A stretch of 64,000 nt of DNA from positions 9,610 to 73,609 of the forward strand of contig CAZEAC010000015.1 in the NCBI GenBank assembly GCA_964510065.1. Direction: 5' to 3'. Positions 9,201-18,467 of this stretch are shown piece by piece (the stretch's first letter is position 1; every line of letters begins with the position of its first letter). The translations under genes and the position numbers were made by a program. Origin of the DNA: CAZEAC01 sp964510065. Lineage in GTDB: Bacteria; Bdellovibrionota_C; UBA2361; CAIXSY01. The notes under the pieces are model-generated. The model did no database searches, was not told the origin of the DNA, and saw nothing but the letters and a program-made list of their open reading frames with translations.

Positions 9201-10706
9201 CAAAAGATCGCCGAACTCCGCGCGGTGAATCCGCAGGCGAAAATCAGCGTGAAACTAGTTTCTGGCAGCGACATTGGATCAATCGCTGTTGGTGTTGCGA
9301 AATGCGGCGCGGACATAATTCATATCGCTGGACACGACGGCGGGACTGGAGCCGCGGGTTTACTTTCGATGAAGCACACTGGATTGCCCTGGGAGGTAGG
9401 ACTCTCTGAAGTGCACCGTGCGCTTGTTGAGGAGGGACTTCGCGAGTACGTAACATTGCGCGTCGATGGAGGACTTCGTTGCGGCAAGGATCTCGCCATC
9501 GCAAGTATCCTCGGCGCCGATGAATTCGACTTTGGCAAGCTGCTCCTGATTGGCGAGGGATGCCTTATGTTGCGGGTATGCCATACCAACAAGTGTAGTC
9601 CAGGCATCGCCACGCAAGACAGCAAACTTGAGACTCGCTACGCCGAAGTCGCTCATGACAGAGGCGCAGACATCGCCAATCTGCTGCGAGTTATCGCCGA
9701 AGATGCTCGCGGAATACTGCGAGAGCTTGGTGTAGCTTCGCTTCCTGCACTTCGCGGCCGCTATGAGCTCATTTCGATTCGAGAATCACATCGCGAGCTT
9801 CTCGGCGCGCGTAAGATTTCGTTTGAGCAGCTTCTCGATGCGCCAGAATCGGCGAAACTGGGAGTTAGCCCGGTCTTTTTTGCGCGAACAAGGCCACAAC
9901 TTTCGGCTTTTGAAAGCAAACTGCTTGGCGGTGAAGACGCGGTGCTGAGCATCTTCAATGGCAATGTCTTGAAAGTTGGTCCTATTAGAGTTACTCCGCA
10001 AGAGCGCGCAATCGGTGCCTGGACTTCCGGAGTGGTTGCCCGAGAAATTCACCGTCGTCACGTCAATTCGCTCGCGTGTAGGTCGGCTAACACGTTGCTA
10101 CATCCTGCCGGATTTGTGCGCATGTCATTCAAAGGCAGTGCCGGTCAGGCGTTCGGTGTTTTTTGCCGCGAGGGAGTATCGCTGGTGCTCGAGGGTGAAG
10201 CGAATGACTCCGTTGGCAAATCGATGAGCGGTGGCGAAATTATCATTACACCGCCTGACGAAAGTAGCCTCGATCGATCGAAGACTCCGATAATTGGTAA
10301 TGTCGCGTTGTACGGCGCAACCGGCGGTACAATGCTGGCCTACGGTGTTGCCGGCGACCGCTTCGCCGTGAGGAATAGCGGTGCTGACGCGGTTGTCGAA
10401 GGCGCAGGCACACATGCCTGTGAATATATGACCAAGGGTCGTGTCGTGATTTTAGGTACTATCGGTGAAAATGCGGGCGCCGGAATGACCGGCGGAACGC
10501 TTTTCATTAACCGAGCACAGCTGGCGTCGCTCAACCGAAAATTTGTACAGGAGGTTCAGCTTGAATATTCTGATACCCTTTGGTTAACAGAGTTGCTGGG
10601 TCGATACGCAAAGATAACCGGCTCGCGAGCCGCATTCGAAGCCCTTCGAGGATTCACTTCGAGGGAGAGCCAGATCTGCAAGATTGAGGCGCGTTCGATC
10701 AGTTAG
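6231..10706 (+). CDS. gltB: Glutamate synthase, large (alpha) subunit
   Basis: The 1491-residue product makes glutamate from glutamine and 2-oxoglutarate. An N-terminal class II amidotransferase domain begins at FDACGAGL; Cys44 would become the N-terminal nucleophile after removal of a 43-residue propeptide. The central and FMN-binding synthase domains follow, with SGSDIGSIAVGVAKCGAD and IAGHDGGTGAAGL. Cysteines of the 3Fe-4S cluster sit in CLMLRVCHTNKC (C-x5-C-x4-C). A C-terminal glutamate-synthase beta-helix is rich in GG motifs. Length matches the bacterial family (about 1500). The only suitable ATG lies just after the MITE-like element, and no good Shine-Dalgarno is seen. The small subunit gltD is not adjacent. 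Confidence 0.95.
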   Translation: MRQEFPPTRAPVATGLPVQLSSTLPNADVPETSVNRRRQEFDACGAGLIASKEGPARWVLEYALKGLRAVEHRGAVGADGRTSDGVGVMTSVPHACLGAPEGAGVGMFFLPSDESKVSEILTTITSILHHHELKVLPPRTVPQRPELLGALALRAKPNIVQLFIEKPLNLSVEQFESRLYRISRDIEQYFQHFPNRQASICSLSSKRIVYKALCTGDILAQFYPDLQDSRFTSSFALFHRRFSTNTATSWSRAQPLGLLAHNGEINTISGNRAAMHARERLLKLPKGALLTSTGLSDSGSLDQTLAALRFGALAPTITKHGEARALAQLLRVLIPPATQGRQALESSFEPWDGPALVTFSDGNVVGARLDRNGFRPFHFEETEGGIFGCSEAGAFELPAAKLVAKGLLRAGEEISVLLSEGLLHRDSPLIDVNEPVLLRLENREARGPRLSESDYKKLCATFALTKEEHDQILTPMALEGKEGLGSMGDTSRPAIFSSEPRAFSDFLLQSFAQVTNPPIDYLRERDVTDTRVFIGAPPLFETRKDARSVLIELATPLLTPEHLADVRELGHSVDSLTIREISALFDYQDGLALALERIVDQALDAARGGSHCIIISDVGASPEKLPVPMPLAVGLLHKRLVDEGLRPTCAIVVESAQVKSSHELAMLIASGARAVCPYLAFHAATRIAARNALPELQSKENLSKAFNDGLLKIISKMGISVMRSYEASQLFTPFGLGDSITTLLGWRRSPIGGVDLDHVARLCKSRAQCSAETGLIALKLHREDLRGIIGEKHSITQKSAKQLHAILAELRTTEPNLERAAMLYREHFNALETAEPIAPRHFWELRRASAENQAGPEERSKILSRFGSGAISYGAIGKYPQRDLIRGLSLIGGRSNSGEGGENPLYKTEGVTASTKQVASGHFGVGADYLNRDTREIQIKIGQGAKPGEGGQLMGSKVSAEIASARGAKPGQDLISPPPLHDIYSIEDLAQKIAELRAVNPQAKISVKLVSGSDIGSIAVGVAKCGADIIHIAGHDGGTGAAGLLSMKHTGLPWEVGLSEVHRALVEEGLREYVTLRVDGGLRCGKDLAIASILGADEFDFGKLLLIGEGCLMLRVCHTNKCSPGIATQDSKLETRYAEVAHDRGADIANLLRVIAEDARGILRELGVASLPALRGRYELISIRESHRELLGARKISFEQLLDAPESAKLGVSPVFFARTRPQLSAFESKLLGGEDAVLSIFNGNVLKVGPIRVTPQERAIGAWTSGVVAREIHRRHVNSLACRSANTLLHPAGFVRMSFKGSAGQAFGVFCREGVSLVLEGEANDSVGKSMSGGEIIITPPDESSLDRSKTPIIGNVALYGATGGTMLAYGVAGDRFAVRNSGADAVVEGAGTHACEYMTKGRVVILGTIGENAGAGMTGGTLFINRAQLASLNRKFVQEVQLEYSDTLWLTELLGRYAKITGSRAAFEALRGFTSRESQICKIEARSIS

Positions 10707-10832
10707 CTGTGTTTATATCTATTTCAACTAAAAACCTTCTTTTATGCACATAAGAATTTAACTGGATTTTCCCAGTAGCTGTGGTAATCAATCTAGAAAT
10801 TAGTTTCTTTTAAGAAATCGCGAGAAATAACT

Positions 10833-11774
10833 ATGCTCACAACATCTCCATATAGCGATTATGACGAGACAAAAATTCGTCGTTTGTTAACCTCAACACT
10901 TGACCAAAGGAACTTCGATAGGATTACCGGGTTTAACTCGAGCGAAAATCAGCTAAATGAATTGGTCGCATCAGCACGAACCAATGCGCTTGACTCCAGT
11001 GGTTTCCGACAGACCAATGCGCTTATCTTTCTTAGAAGACTCGAGGAGGTCGCGAGATCGGTGCCCGGGGCAGAGAAAAAATTTCTTCGCACAGGCTATA
11101 GGTACTGCGATGCACTACTTGGCGCTGTGCAGACTACAGCTGAAAATGCAGTGTTAGATCTGTTTTTTGATGACAAAGAGCTTCTCTTTGAACTATCACG
11201 AAAATATGGTCAGCGAGAGCAGCAAGCGATTGTAACAGCGATTAGGCGCTGGTTCGATGCGGACCAGGTGGATCGTGGCATATCAGACCAGAGCATGCGG
11301 AAAGGGATTCAAGTTCTGGGTTATTTGGCATCGCCCGGCGCCGTTGAGGCTTTGGGAAAAATAATTGATCCGAACATAGGCCAACCGGAGATGTCCGCTG
11401 AAGCGCTAAAGGCTCTCCTCGAGATCGACCGGCGCCGAGCCGAGCTCGGAATCTTCACGGAAGTGCCTCAACCTTTTATTGAGGCTTTACTAGCGGAAAA
11501 CCGACAATTCCGCGGATCACGGGACAAAGCGCTGTTTCAACAAGCATGTGAGTGTAGCGCAATAATTTCTAGTGATGTGGTGGTTGCCCTTGCCCAGGCG
11601 CAAAAATGGCTTGAAAAGTCCGGCGAGAGCGAACTCATTGACCAGATCTGCTCTGAATATCGAGCCGCCATAGCCGAGAGAATTCCTTCGCGTTATCTCG
11701 AGCGACATAGCCAGTGGCGTGAGCTTATTCAGGCCAATTCCCTCGAAGACCACCCGCGAGCAGTAGGAGTCTGA
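10833..11774 (+). CDS. Unknown helical protein, HEAT-like segment
   Basis: The 313-residue product is soluble, with no signal peptide or membrane segment. It is predicted mainly alpha-helical from its Leu/Ala/Glu pattern. The segment IQVLGYLASPGAVEALGKII followed by MSAEALKALLEID looks like a HEAT-type helical repeat, which usually serves protein-protein contact. It stands alone downstream of gltB, 126 bases after its stop, and its role is not evident. No family is recognised beyond the repeat-like segment. Confidence 0.7.
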   Translation: MLTTSPYSDYDETKIRRLLTSTLDQRNFDRITGFNSSENQLNELVASARTNALDSSGFRQTNALIFLRRLEEVARSVPGAEKKFLRTGYRYCDALLGAVQTTAENAVLDLFFDDKELLFELSRKYGQREQQAIVTAIRRWFDADQVDRGISDQSMRKGIQVLGYLASPGAVEALGKIIDPNIGQPEMSAEALKALLEIDRRRAELGIFTEVPQPFIEALLAENRQFRGSRDKALFQQACECSAIISSDVVVALAQAQKWLEKSGESELIDQICSEYRAAIAERIPSRYLERHSQWRELIQANSLEDHPRAVGV

Positions 11775-11929
11775 GTCAACCCAAGTCTGTAGCAAGACTT
11801 CTTTCACTCCTCAAAAAGTCATTCGAAGTCGTAGTTTTTGTTCAATGTGAGCTGGAATCTCAGATCCGCGACAGCAGATCTCTTGCGCCAGGCCTGCGAG
11901 AGAGGGACTTGGGTACTCAGAACGTTTTG

Positions 11930-12730
11930 TTATACGCCATAATTTTCGAGAATTTTCCCCAAAATTGCAGTCATTAAAGGTCCTCGACCTCCTTGTCGGT
12001 ATTGTTCCGAAATGATACCCAGACATGCACCGTTTCTGGCAATTATCGGCCCTCCGCTGAATCCAGGATTAATAGTAGGACCAAATACCGCGATCCTCGC
12101 ATCGTCGAATTCCTGAATATTACCACTAGATATAATTTGTCCAGCATCTGACGGGAGCGGTGGGCAGCCAAAGGTAGAAATAGTTGGATTACCAATAAAA
12201 AAACACTGATCGCCCAGAAATTCGGTTGGATCAGCACAGGGCAAATCTGTTGATTTACCTAAGCGGGGGCATCTAATTACTGCGAAATCCAATTCTGGAT
12301 CGTCAATTTCAATCTTTGAACCTAGTAAATTATTTTTTTCAGTCCGTGACTGCGCCGATATACCTTTCCAGGTTTTGTCTCGTCTCATTAACTCAACAAC
12401 CACGTGACTACATGTGACCAAGAAATGATTACCGAGAATAATCCCAGTGCCAATGCATTTTTCACCATGCAGTAATGCCACTGTACGCTCATAAATCTTA
12501 AGAACTGCGGGATTTCTTATCTCGGCAGGAGCAAAATATTGACTAGTCGACAAATAATCATTTCCAGGCCGACCGGGCAAATGAATGCCGTTATCGATAT
12601 CATCAGGTCTTTTAAGTACTGTAGCGCGCATTAAAATATTTTCAATGTAGCCACAGATGTTATGGAAGATTTGTCGAAAATGTGTCTTCAGGCCGTCTAA
12701 CGGTTTCGCACAGCCGCTTTTGCCGCTCAA
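11930..12730 (-). CDS. Trypsin-like serine protease (S1 family)
   Basis: The 266-residue product has a chymotrypsin-fold triad in order: His109 in LVTCSHVV, Asp148 in PELDFAVI and Ser225 in NPGFSGGPI. GTGIILGNHFLVT before the His is typical of S1B/S1C proteases. No PDZ domain and no clear signal peptide are present, so a cytoplasmic location or non-classical export is possible. The start shown is a TTG preceded by an AAAGAAG-like sequence. An in-frame ATG at 12631 would give 233 residues and keep the triad. It lies just downstream of the threonine-aldolase-like gene on the same strand. Confidence 0.82.
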   Translation of the reverse strand: MSGKSGCAKPLDGLKTHFRQIFHNICGYIENILMRATVLKRPDDIDNGIHLPGRPGNDYLSTSQYFAPAEIRNPAVLKIYERTVALLHGEKCIGTGIILGNHFLVTCSHVVVELMRRDKTWKGISAQSRTEKNNLLGSKIEIDDPELDFAVIRCPRLGKSTDLPCADPTEFLGDQCFFIGNPTISTFGCPPLPSDAGQIISSGNIQEFDDARIAVFGPTINPGFSGGPIIARNGACLGIISEQYRQGGRGPLMTAILGKILENYGV

Positions 12731-12817
12731 CTTCTTTACTCGGTTTACGCCTGAAGTGTCTAATACTCAACAAAAACAGTACGGCAAAAATCCGTCAGCT
12801 GCGATTTGTTATGCCTG

Positions 12818-13996
12818 CTACGTAGGATGCGCACCCATTGCGAGAAGAAAACAAAGCTCTCCCCATTGATGACTCGCAACGTTCACTAAGGCGGCAATAT
12901 CCTTTTCTGAAGTTGAATACGAAGTCGCGAATCGGTAAAGCGGGACAGATGGAAAGTCATTCGCCTGAGACCTTGCAAGGCCAACTTCAAGAGCGGCAAA
13001 TTTTTTCGAATCTAATTCCCAGGGGAAGCTCGCGAAGACTAAGTTGCAACCACGACGTACGGCACCCGAATTAGCTTGCTTTGGACGAACCGCGTTGAGT
13101 TGTCTCTCCAAACTCGCCGCCATGTTGACGGCATGAGCCGCATTCCTGAGCCAAAGTCCGTCCTCAAATAGTGCAATACCGGCTGCTGCCAGATTCCACG
13201 GTCTATCAATTATCATTCCTGCGCGTTTTGCATGCGATAGAAGAGCGGGCCAGAGGCTTTCGCCTTTAGCCGATTGCGCGAGTAGAACTGTTCCCAATGG
13301 CCCACCAATCTTCGAAAGTCCGACGCAGAGTAAATCGCAACAGTTTGCTAATTCAGAAACAAACTGCTTGTTTTGTGCGTACGCCGTTGCAAGGCGCGCG
13401 CCATCAATAGCAAAAAGAATACCCTGTTTTTTGCAAATACTATAGAGTTCGAGCAATTCCTGATTCGAGTAAGGCACGCCTAGGTGAGAAGGTTGTTCCA
13501 CAATTAAGATTCCTCCGTGAATTGGAGCGTCTAAATTGCGTTGTCGGTGTTTTCGAATATGTGCTTTGAGACAGCTATCCAGCGCTGGCGCAGAAAGTTT
13601 CCCGTGAGTGTCAGTAGGCAGCAATTCCGTACTAGCTCCTCCTGCTTGAAAACCCGGTGCGTCGAGTTCAAATTTCTCAACGTGTCCATCCTTAGCAGCC
13701 ATTATGTGTTGCGTCGGATCGATCAGACCAGCTCCGATTGAAATAGCAGCGATGCCAGTTGGCAACCATAGTGCCTTTCGCGCACCGAAGACTTGAGCCA
13801 TCAATTCATTAGCTTTCTGTGTAATTGGGTCACCGCCGTATGTGGCGAGGCCGCCCGAGTTTGCCACGATTCGCCCCGCGAAGCGGATACTTTCTTCAAC
13901 AAACGGATGAGTGGGAGCGCCGTTATCTCTGAAGTTAATTATTGAAGGACAATCTAATGCTGCCAGGATTTGTGTTCCCTGCTTTATACTTATCAT
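12818..13996 (-). CDS. Low-specificity threonine aldolase-like PLP enzyme
   Basis: The 392-residue product is a fold-type I PLP enzyme of the beta-eliminating lyase/threonine aldolase group. FAIDGARL (Asp198) fits the pyridine-nitrogen contact. GLSKIGGPLGTVLLA carries the probable Schiff-base Lys229. The N-terminal FRDNGAPTHP and YGGDPITQKANELMAQVFG segments also agree with L-threonine aldolases. Such enzymes split threonine or other beta-hydroxy amino acids to glycine and an aldehyde. The family is usually near 340-350 residues, so this one is somewhat long. The ATG has AAAGG upstream. Tryptophanase-like activity cannot be excluded. Confidence 0.8.
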   Translation of the reverse strand: MISIKQGTQILAALDCPSIINFRDNGAPTHPFVEESIRFAGRIVANSGGLATYGGDPITQKANELMAQVFGARKALWLPTGIAAISIGAGLIDPTQHIMAAKDGHVEKFELDAPGFQAGGASTELLPTDTHGKLSAPALDSCLKAHIRKHRQRNLDAPIHGGILIVEQPSHLGVPYSNQELLELYSICKKQGILFAIDGARLATAYAQNKQFVSELANCCDLLCVGLSKIGGPLGTVLLAQSAKGESLWPALLSHAKRAGMIIDRPWNLAAAGIALFEDGLWLRNAAHAVNMAASLERQLNAVRPKQANSGAVRRGCNLVFASFPWELDSKKFAALEVGLARSQANDFPSVPLYRFATSYSTSEKDIAALVNVASHQWGELCFLLAMGAHPT

Positions 13997-14113
13997 GGGA
14001 GCCTTTACTACCTAACTAACCCATTAATTTATGGACAAAATCACCGGAAATGTTTCACAGGCATAATGTTGCGCGCAGCATGGCGAGCCGACTCCACATT
14101 TCAATTTACCAAA

Positions 14114-14407
14114 TCACTTTACGGACTCGCCTGTGCTCCCGCACTTGGTTATCGGTGTGCTATCTCCACCATCTGAAGCATTTGAATACTGATTGGACCA
14201 TGCTGCTGGAAATACCGCTTTACCCGCCATACCAACCATGGCCATGCTACTTTCCATTTGATTTGGGCGCTGAGGCTGAATCATCCCACCTACAGCTGGA
14301 GGCGGAACGTAGATCGGCGAGTTATCAGATCGCTCCGCAAGCGCGGCCGCGGATTCCTGAAGGTTTCTCCACAAATTGGGTAATGGCTTGTCCTGATCCT
14401 GCTTCAT
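14114..14407 (-). CDS. Possible small hypothetical protein
   Basis: The reading frame gives 97 residues beginning MKQDQDKPLPNLWRNLQESA. A Met- and Pro-rich middle (YVPPPAVGGMIQPQ) follows, without membrane segments or motifs. A GCGAGG sequence lies about a dozen bases upstream of the ATG. The frame on the opposite strand is also open here. The composition is plausible but not strong, so this could be a spurious frame in a gene-poor interval. Confidence 0.35.
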   Translation of the reverse strand: MKQDQDKPLPNLWRNLQESAAALAERSDNSPIYVPPPAVGGMIQPQRPNQMESSMAMVGMAGKAVFPAAWSNQYSNASDGGDSTPITKCGSTGESVK

Positions 14408-14759
14408 ATTTTATTGAGCCTCGCTAACTTAGTTATAGGCTACATATTGGAAAATGTGTCTTAGCCGATAAGATCATAATTGACTCCCTCAATTCTACCC
14501 GAGTCCACTACCCAATCCAAATCAACCAAGATATTTCGTACATTCAACTACTTAAAAATGTCGGACCCCACTATGCATTCCGCGATACATCACAGGGTCG
14601 CTGCCTGTCCGGCGATCCTACTCAGCAGTTCTCAAGCTCACCTCGAATTATTCGAATAAGACGACGAATGAGTGATCATCGGAGTCGTGCGAACCTCCAC
14701 TCGGTATAGTAATTATCCGCGATTCGAAGGGCAGAACATTAGAACAGACCGGAACTTAA
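14408..14759. other. Gene-poor interval
   Basis: No reading frame with a ribosome site, no strong palindrome and no RNA-like structure could be supported in these 352 bases. They may hold promoters for the flanking minus-strand small gene. Confidence 0.5.
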
Positions 14760-15146
14760 CTAGCGACGCTTCTCCTGCCGCTCTGCACCCGGGCTAATCT
14801 CTAGAAAACGAAGCACGAGCGCGTATATGGCCGAGGCGAGCTTCTTGGTGTTGTGCATCAACGATGCAAACGCTGATGACCGCTCAATTGAGAAGTGAAA
14901 ACAAACGCCCAGTGCCTGGTTATTGAATTTAAGAACAAAGAGTTCCTTGTTCTGAATCGGCGCCTCGTCCGACCGGCGCTGCACCGGGATAATCGACGAG
15001 CTTCGGCGACGAAGCGGGAGATGCGGAATAAAATCGTCGATCCCTTCCGGCTGAACAAAACAGGCCTTCGCCGAATAGCTCAGATAGCGCGGTTCACTTC
15101 GTTTGAAGAGAAACTTATCAACAATAGCGAGCGCTCTATTTTTCAT
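14760..15146 (-). CDS. Hypothetical protein, possibly PilZ-like
   Basis: The ATG at 15146, preceded by AAGAGG, gives 128 residues beginning MKNRALAIVDKFLFKRSEPR. Upstream in-frame codons exist but have no ribosome site. The chain shows an alternating hydrophobic pattern (ACFVQPEG, SSIIPVQ, ELFVLKFNNQ, GVCFHFSI) that suggests a small beta-barrel. The C-terminal half has helices around SLMHNTKKLASAIYALVLRF. A PilZ-type (c-di-GMP-binding) domain was considered, but the expected RxxxR...D/NxSxxG pattern is incomplete, so the function is left open. Confidence 0.6.
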   Translation of the reverse strand: MKNRALAIVDKFLFKRSEPRYLSYSAKACFVQPEGIDDFIPHLPLRRRSSSIIPVQRRSDEAPIQNKELFVLKFNNQALGVCFHFSIERSSAFASLMHNTKKLASAIYALVLRFLEISPGAERQEKRR

Positions 15147-15379
15147 ATAAGAAAGGCCTCTTTCGGCTTTGCTAAATAATAAGATGATCGCAAAAATGCA
15201 ACGACCCACACAGAATTGTCATAGAAATGCAACTTTAATGTCACAAAACTGTATCTCACTTGTTCAGGCCCAATAAAAGCGTATTTCACCACACTTTCAC
15301 GCAAACTTCATAAATTCTTCACTTAGGTCGGCCATACTGTTTACTAATGACTGACCGACTTTGGATGAGGTTTTATAGT

Positions 15380-16924
15380 ATGAATAATGAGTCTCAGCCG
15401 GTGCCATCAAAAGCAATCGCAAGCCCTGTGCCCAATATTCCTTTCCGCTTGTGGCACATAGTCCTGCTCGCGGCGCTTTGGGTCATCACACTTTGGGGGT
15501 TCTGGACGCACGGAGTGTATGCCTGGGGAGTCAATGCATCGCTTTTTCTTTTATTGCTACTCTTCTTTTTCGATAGTGCCAGACCGCAGAAGGTCTTCTT
15601 TTGTCGCCGTTACTGGCAATGGCATGTCCCTGCGTTCGCTGTCATCGCAAGCTTCATGGTATATGAGAATCCATTTCTTAAGAGTTGCAACCTGCTCGCC
15701 CTTCCATTACTCTGCGGATTCTTGATCTGCCACCGTTCACTCGAAAAGCCGGATCTGATCTTTTGCCGTCCGATGTATCTCGTGATGTTAACGTTTGGCT
15801 GGCTTGTCGCTCCACTGCGAAGTCTCGGAGCTTCAATTCTTCAACATTTTGCCCTGCTCGGACGGATCACCGGCCGGCTCGAATATTTAGAAAATGCGCG
15901 AATGAAAAGCGTCTTGAAGGGAGTGATAATTCTTGTCTTGCTCTCCTTATTCGTCATCATTCCACTGCTTTCATCAGCGGATACTGACTTCAGCTCCTAC
16001 TTCACGAAGATAGCACGGAATCTCGAAGCCTGGATTGAATCCCTATTCGAGATGAATATCATGCTACGGGTACTGTGTTGGCCATTTATTTCGATATTTG
16101 TTCTCTCTACTTTTTTGACCTGGAACAAACCAGCAGCTATTCCTGAAAATAAAAGCAACGCTCAAGATTCGATCTCCGCGGGCATCGTTTTAGGCGGAAT
16201 TTTGCTAATTTACGGGCTATTTATCTGGATTCAACTAGCGCGCCTCTGGCTCGATACGTTGCCCCTTACATTTAAGGACACGGAGTCGTACGTAAAAAGT
16301 GGCTTCTGGCAACTTGTAACGCTCTCCGCGTTGAATATCTATTTGGTGATGCTTTACTTTCGACGCACCAGCATCGAAGTGCAATACATACTGGCCGCAT
16401 TCCTCGTCGCTTCTCTGCTGCTTTTATGTTCCGCCGCACACCGAGTGTTTTTTTATGCAATGCTTTACGGACTTAGTCATGAAAAGCTGTACGCGAGCTA
16501 TACCGTGATCTACTGCCTGATTATCTTTGTTCTGATAATCGGCGCGTTTATCCTCAAACGCGACCTCAACATTGTGAAAGTCTCAGTTTGGCTGCTACTC
16601 TGGATGTATGGATTGCTCAATCTTCTTCCGTGCGAGTATATAATCGCGCGAAGCTCCCTGGCGCTTAGCAAAAGAAGCGACACGCGAATTCACTTATTCG
16701 ATCTTCAAATGCTATCAAGTGATGCCCTACCGTTCATCGATACACACCGTGAGGAACTTACGTATTCGGTGTATGCGACTCCTTGGCGAAATGTCGATCG
16801 ATGGGTTGCCTTGCAAAAGCACCATCTGGGAGAACTCTCCTGGTATGAATATACAGTCTCATCTTTACTCGCACGCTTGCGTAGCGACTCAATTCTGCAT
16901 GTCGCTCGTACACGGACGCCGTAA
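15380..16924 (+). CDS. Polytopic membrane protein, DUF4173-like
   Basis: The 514-residue product has about a dozen hydrophobic segments and a polar C-terminal tail. Features matching DUF4153/DUF4173 proteins are a conserved SADTDFSSYF after a membrane helix, YVKSGFWQLVTLSALN in the middle, and a C-terminal IIARSSLAL...LLSSDALPF pattern. Function of this family is unknown. The ATG at 15380 is preferred for the upstream GAGG; an ATG at 15347 would add 11 residues. It is followed after about 125 bases by a membrane-anchored protein gene on the same strand. Confidence 0.75.
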   Translation: MNNESQPVPSKAIASPVPNIPFRLWHIVLLAALWVITLWGFWTHGVYAWGVNASLFLLLLLFFFDSARPQKVFFCRRYWQWHVPAFAVIASFMVYENPFLKSCNLLALPLLCGFLICHRSLEKPDLIFCRPMYLVMLTFGWLVAPLRSLGASILQHFALLGRITGRLEYLENARMKSVLKGVIILVLLSLFVIIPLLSSADTDFSSYFTKIARNLEAWIESLFEMNIMLRVLCWPFISIFVLSTFLTWNKPAAIPENKSNAQDSISAGIVLGGILLIYGLFIWIQLARLWLDTLPLTFKDTESYVKSGFWQLVTLSALNIYLVMLYFRRTSIEVQYILAAFLVASLLLLCSAAHRVFFYAMLYGLSHEKLYASYTVIYCLIIFVLIIGAFILKRDLNIVKVSVWLLLWMYGLLNLLPCEYIIARSSLALSKRSDTRIHLFDLQMLSSDALPFIDTHREELTYSVYATPWRNVDRWVALQKHHLGELSWYEYTVSSLLARLRSDSILHVARTRTP

Positions 16925-17049
16925 GCCTTTAGGACTTTTTGCGGGCAGCGCAAGCTGCTAAGGCAGCGATGCCGCGGAAGTGCAACAAAGAGCCAACAAG
17001 TTACGCGCTTGCTTAAGAATTGGCACGACGGTAACTTTTAAGTAGCGAT

Positions 17050-18063
17050 ATGCGAAAACTTAGAAGACATTACCTCCACGCTTTGTCTGCATTGGGGCTC
17101 TTTGCAGTCTCTGTTATCTTTATTTTTGCTTTCGCTAAGCGCACCCCCCTTCCAGTTGACCTCCCCTCAAGCGCCGCCATACAACGGCCAGAACTCAAAG
17201 ATGGGAATCTTCTTACAACCGAAATCAAGGGTGCTACATCAGTCCTGCAGGATCAATCCACTGCGCCGCAACGCGAAGAGAGAGCACCGGCTGTCGCCAA
17301 GCCGCGCTATAAAATCGATCGCTATGTCGCTAAAGTCGCAACAGTGCTTGGCTTCAATGACGAGCAACAGCAGCTTTTGCAGGCTCGTGTCGAAGAGGGA
17401 GATGGTGACGACCGCGCGGTTGTTCAGCGTGAGCTGGCGCGGCTTTTTGGTATAACGCTTTCACCAGAGCAACAAACAAGCATTGAGCAGCTACTGCTTC
17501 GCGACGATAATACTTTGGCGCTGGAAAGTCTTGAACATCAGCTTAGCCAAGTGCTCGCCAACACTTCGACGAATATCGACCTTCAGGGTGAATTACGTAG
17601 GCGCTTCATCGATTTTCGTGAGAGCGGAAAGTCTGAATTCGAAGCACGCCAAGCTATCGGCGAGTGGTTATTTTCGAAACTTCCGGTCGGTGAGATTCGT
17701 ACCTCACTTGAGAGCGTCTTAAGCGTTCCGACATTTAGCGGCACGGATATTAGCAGTATCGAAGTTTCAGTCACTGAGCCTTCCAAAGACGAACTCGATC
17801 GCTATGTCAGTACTCTTTCACTTGATCAGTCACAGACCGATTCAATGAATGCATTGCTTCGCGATTCGCGTGCCCGTTTTGAAGAGCAGCTTCGTGCACT
17901 GAAAACATCACAGGGCTCGCCGACCAAGGCAGAAATTCTCAAAGCGTTTAAGATAGTGCAACAGGATTTTGAGCAACGGCTCTTGACAGTACTTACCGAA
18001 CAGCAGATGGAGCTTTACAGAAAGATGCGCGACACCTCAACCTTCGCGCAAATAGTTGAGTAA
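17050..18063 (+). CDS. Membrane-anchored helical protein of unknown function
   Basis: The 337-residue product has an N-terminal membrane anchor (about residues 10-30, ALSALGLFAVSVIFIFAFA), a flexible segment and then long amphipathic helices. Two segments look alike: YKIDRYVAKVATVLGFNDEQQQLL near residue 88 and DELDRYVSTLSLDQSQTDSMN near 245. Each ends in a Gln-rich helix start, suggesting internal duplication. The C-terminal LTVLTEQQMELYRKM resembles the LTxxQ motif of Spy/CpxP-type periplasmic proteins. A periplasmic sensing or chaperone role is possible but unproven. Confidence 0.7.
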   Translation: MRKLRRHYLHALSALGLFAVSVIFIFAFAKRTPLPVDLPSSAAIQRPELKDGNLLTTEIKGATSVLQDQSTAPQREERAPAVAKPRYKIDRYVAKVATVLGFNDEQQQLLQARVEEGDGDDRAVVQRELARLFGITLSPEQQTSIEQLLLRDDNTLALESLEHQLSQVLANTSTNIDLQGELRRRFIDFRESGKSEFEARQAIGEWLFSKLPVGEIRTSLESVLSVPTFSGTDISSIEVSVTEPSKDELDRYVSTLSLDQSQTDSMNALLRDSRARFEEQLRALKTSQGSPTKAEILKAFKIVQQDFEQRLLTVLTEQQMELYRKMRDTSTFAQIVE

Positions 18064-18074
18064 TGCAAAGGCGG

Positions 18075-18311
18075 CTATGCCTTTCGCGCGCTAATACGAT
18101 ACGTCGCCTGACTTATCTTTGGCAGCAGCTCCATTATTTCGTCCATAATGTCGGCAATTCTTTGCAGCTCCCAGCCTGAAAGCTCGCGCTCGCGCTGTTT
18201 TTGCTCGAGGTGTTCCTGCTCACGCTTGAGTGTTTTAAGTTCTGTTCTAAGAAGCCGATCGGCCCACGGATCTGGCTGTATGGTCTGGTTTTGAATGACA
18301 TCTGTTCTCAT
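18075..18311 (-). CDS. Small coiled-coil protein
   Basis: The 78-residue product begins MRTDVIQNQTIQPDPWADRL. A highly charged helix, about residues 20-50, is rich in Glu, Lys and Gln (LKREQEHLEQKQRERE) and likely forms a coiled coil. The ATG is preceded by CGAGGAGTGGGG, a strong ribosome site. The gene converges on the membrane-anchored protein gene at 17050-18063. No family is recognised. Confidence 0.6.
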   Translation of the reverse strand: MRTDVIQNQTIQPDPWADRLLRTELKTLKREQEHLEQKQRERELSGWELQRIADIMDEIMELLPKISQATYRISARKA

Positions 18312-18467
18312 AACCCCACTCCTCGGTAACTTCGGATTGTTGAGGTCATGACATCCCCCTAACTGCGAATTAGGGATTTGAAATCATATCCATCGATCCC
18401 TGAACAATGCTCCAAAAAATTTATATCTATTTGATATTATTGAATTTATCAGCTAAGCTGCGAACTC

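Noticed and set aside
14050..14427. Plus-strand 125-codon frame in the gene-poor interval
   Set aside because: Composition is unlike neighbouring proteins and no ribosome site is seen; the minus-strand frame is slightly better supported.
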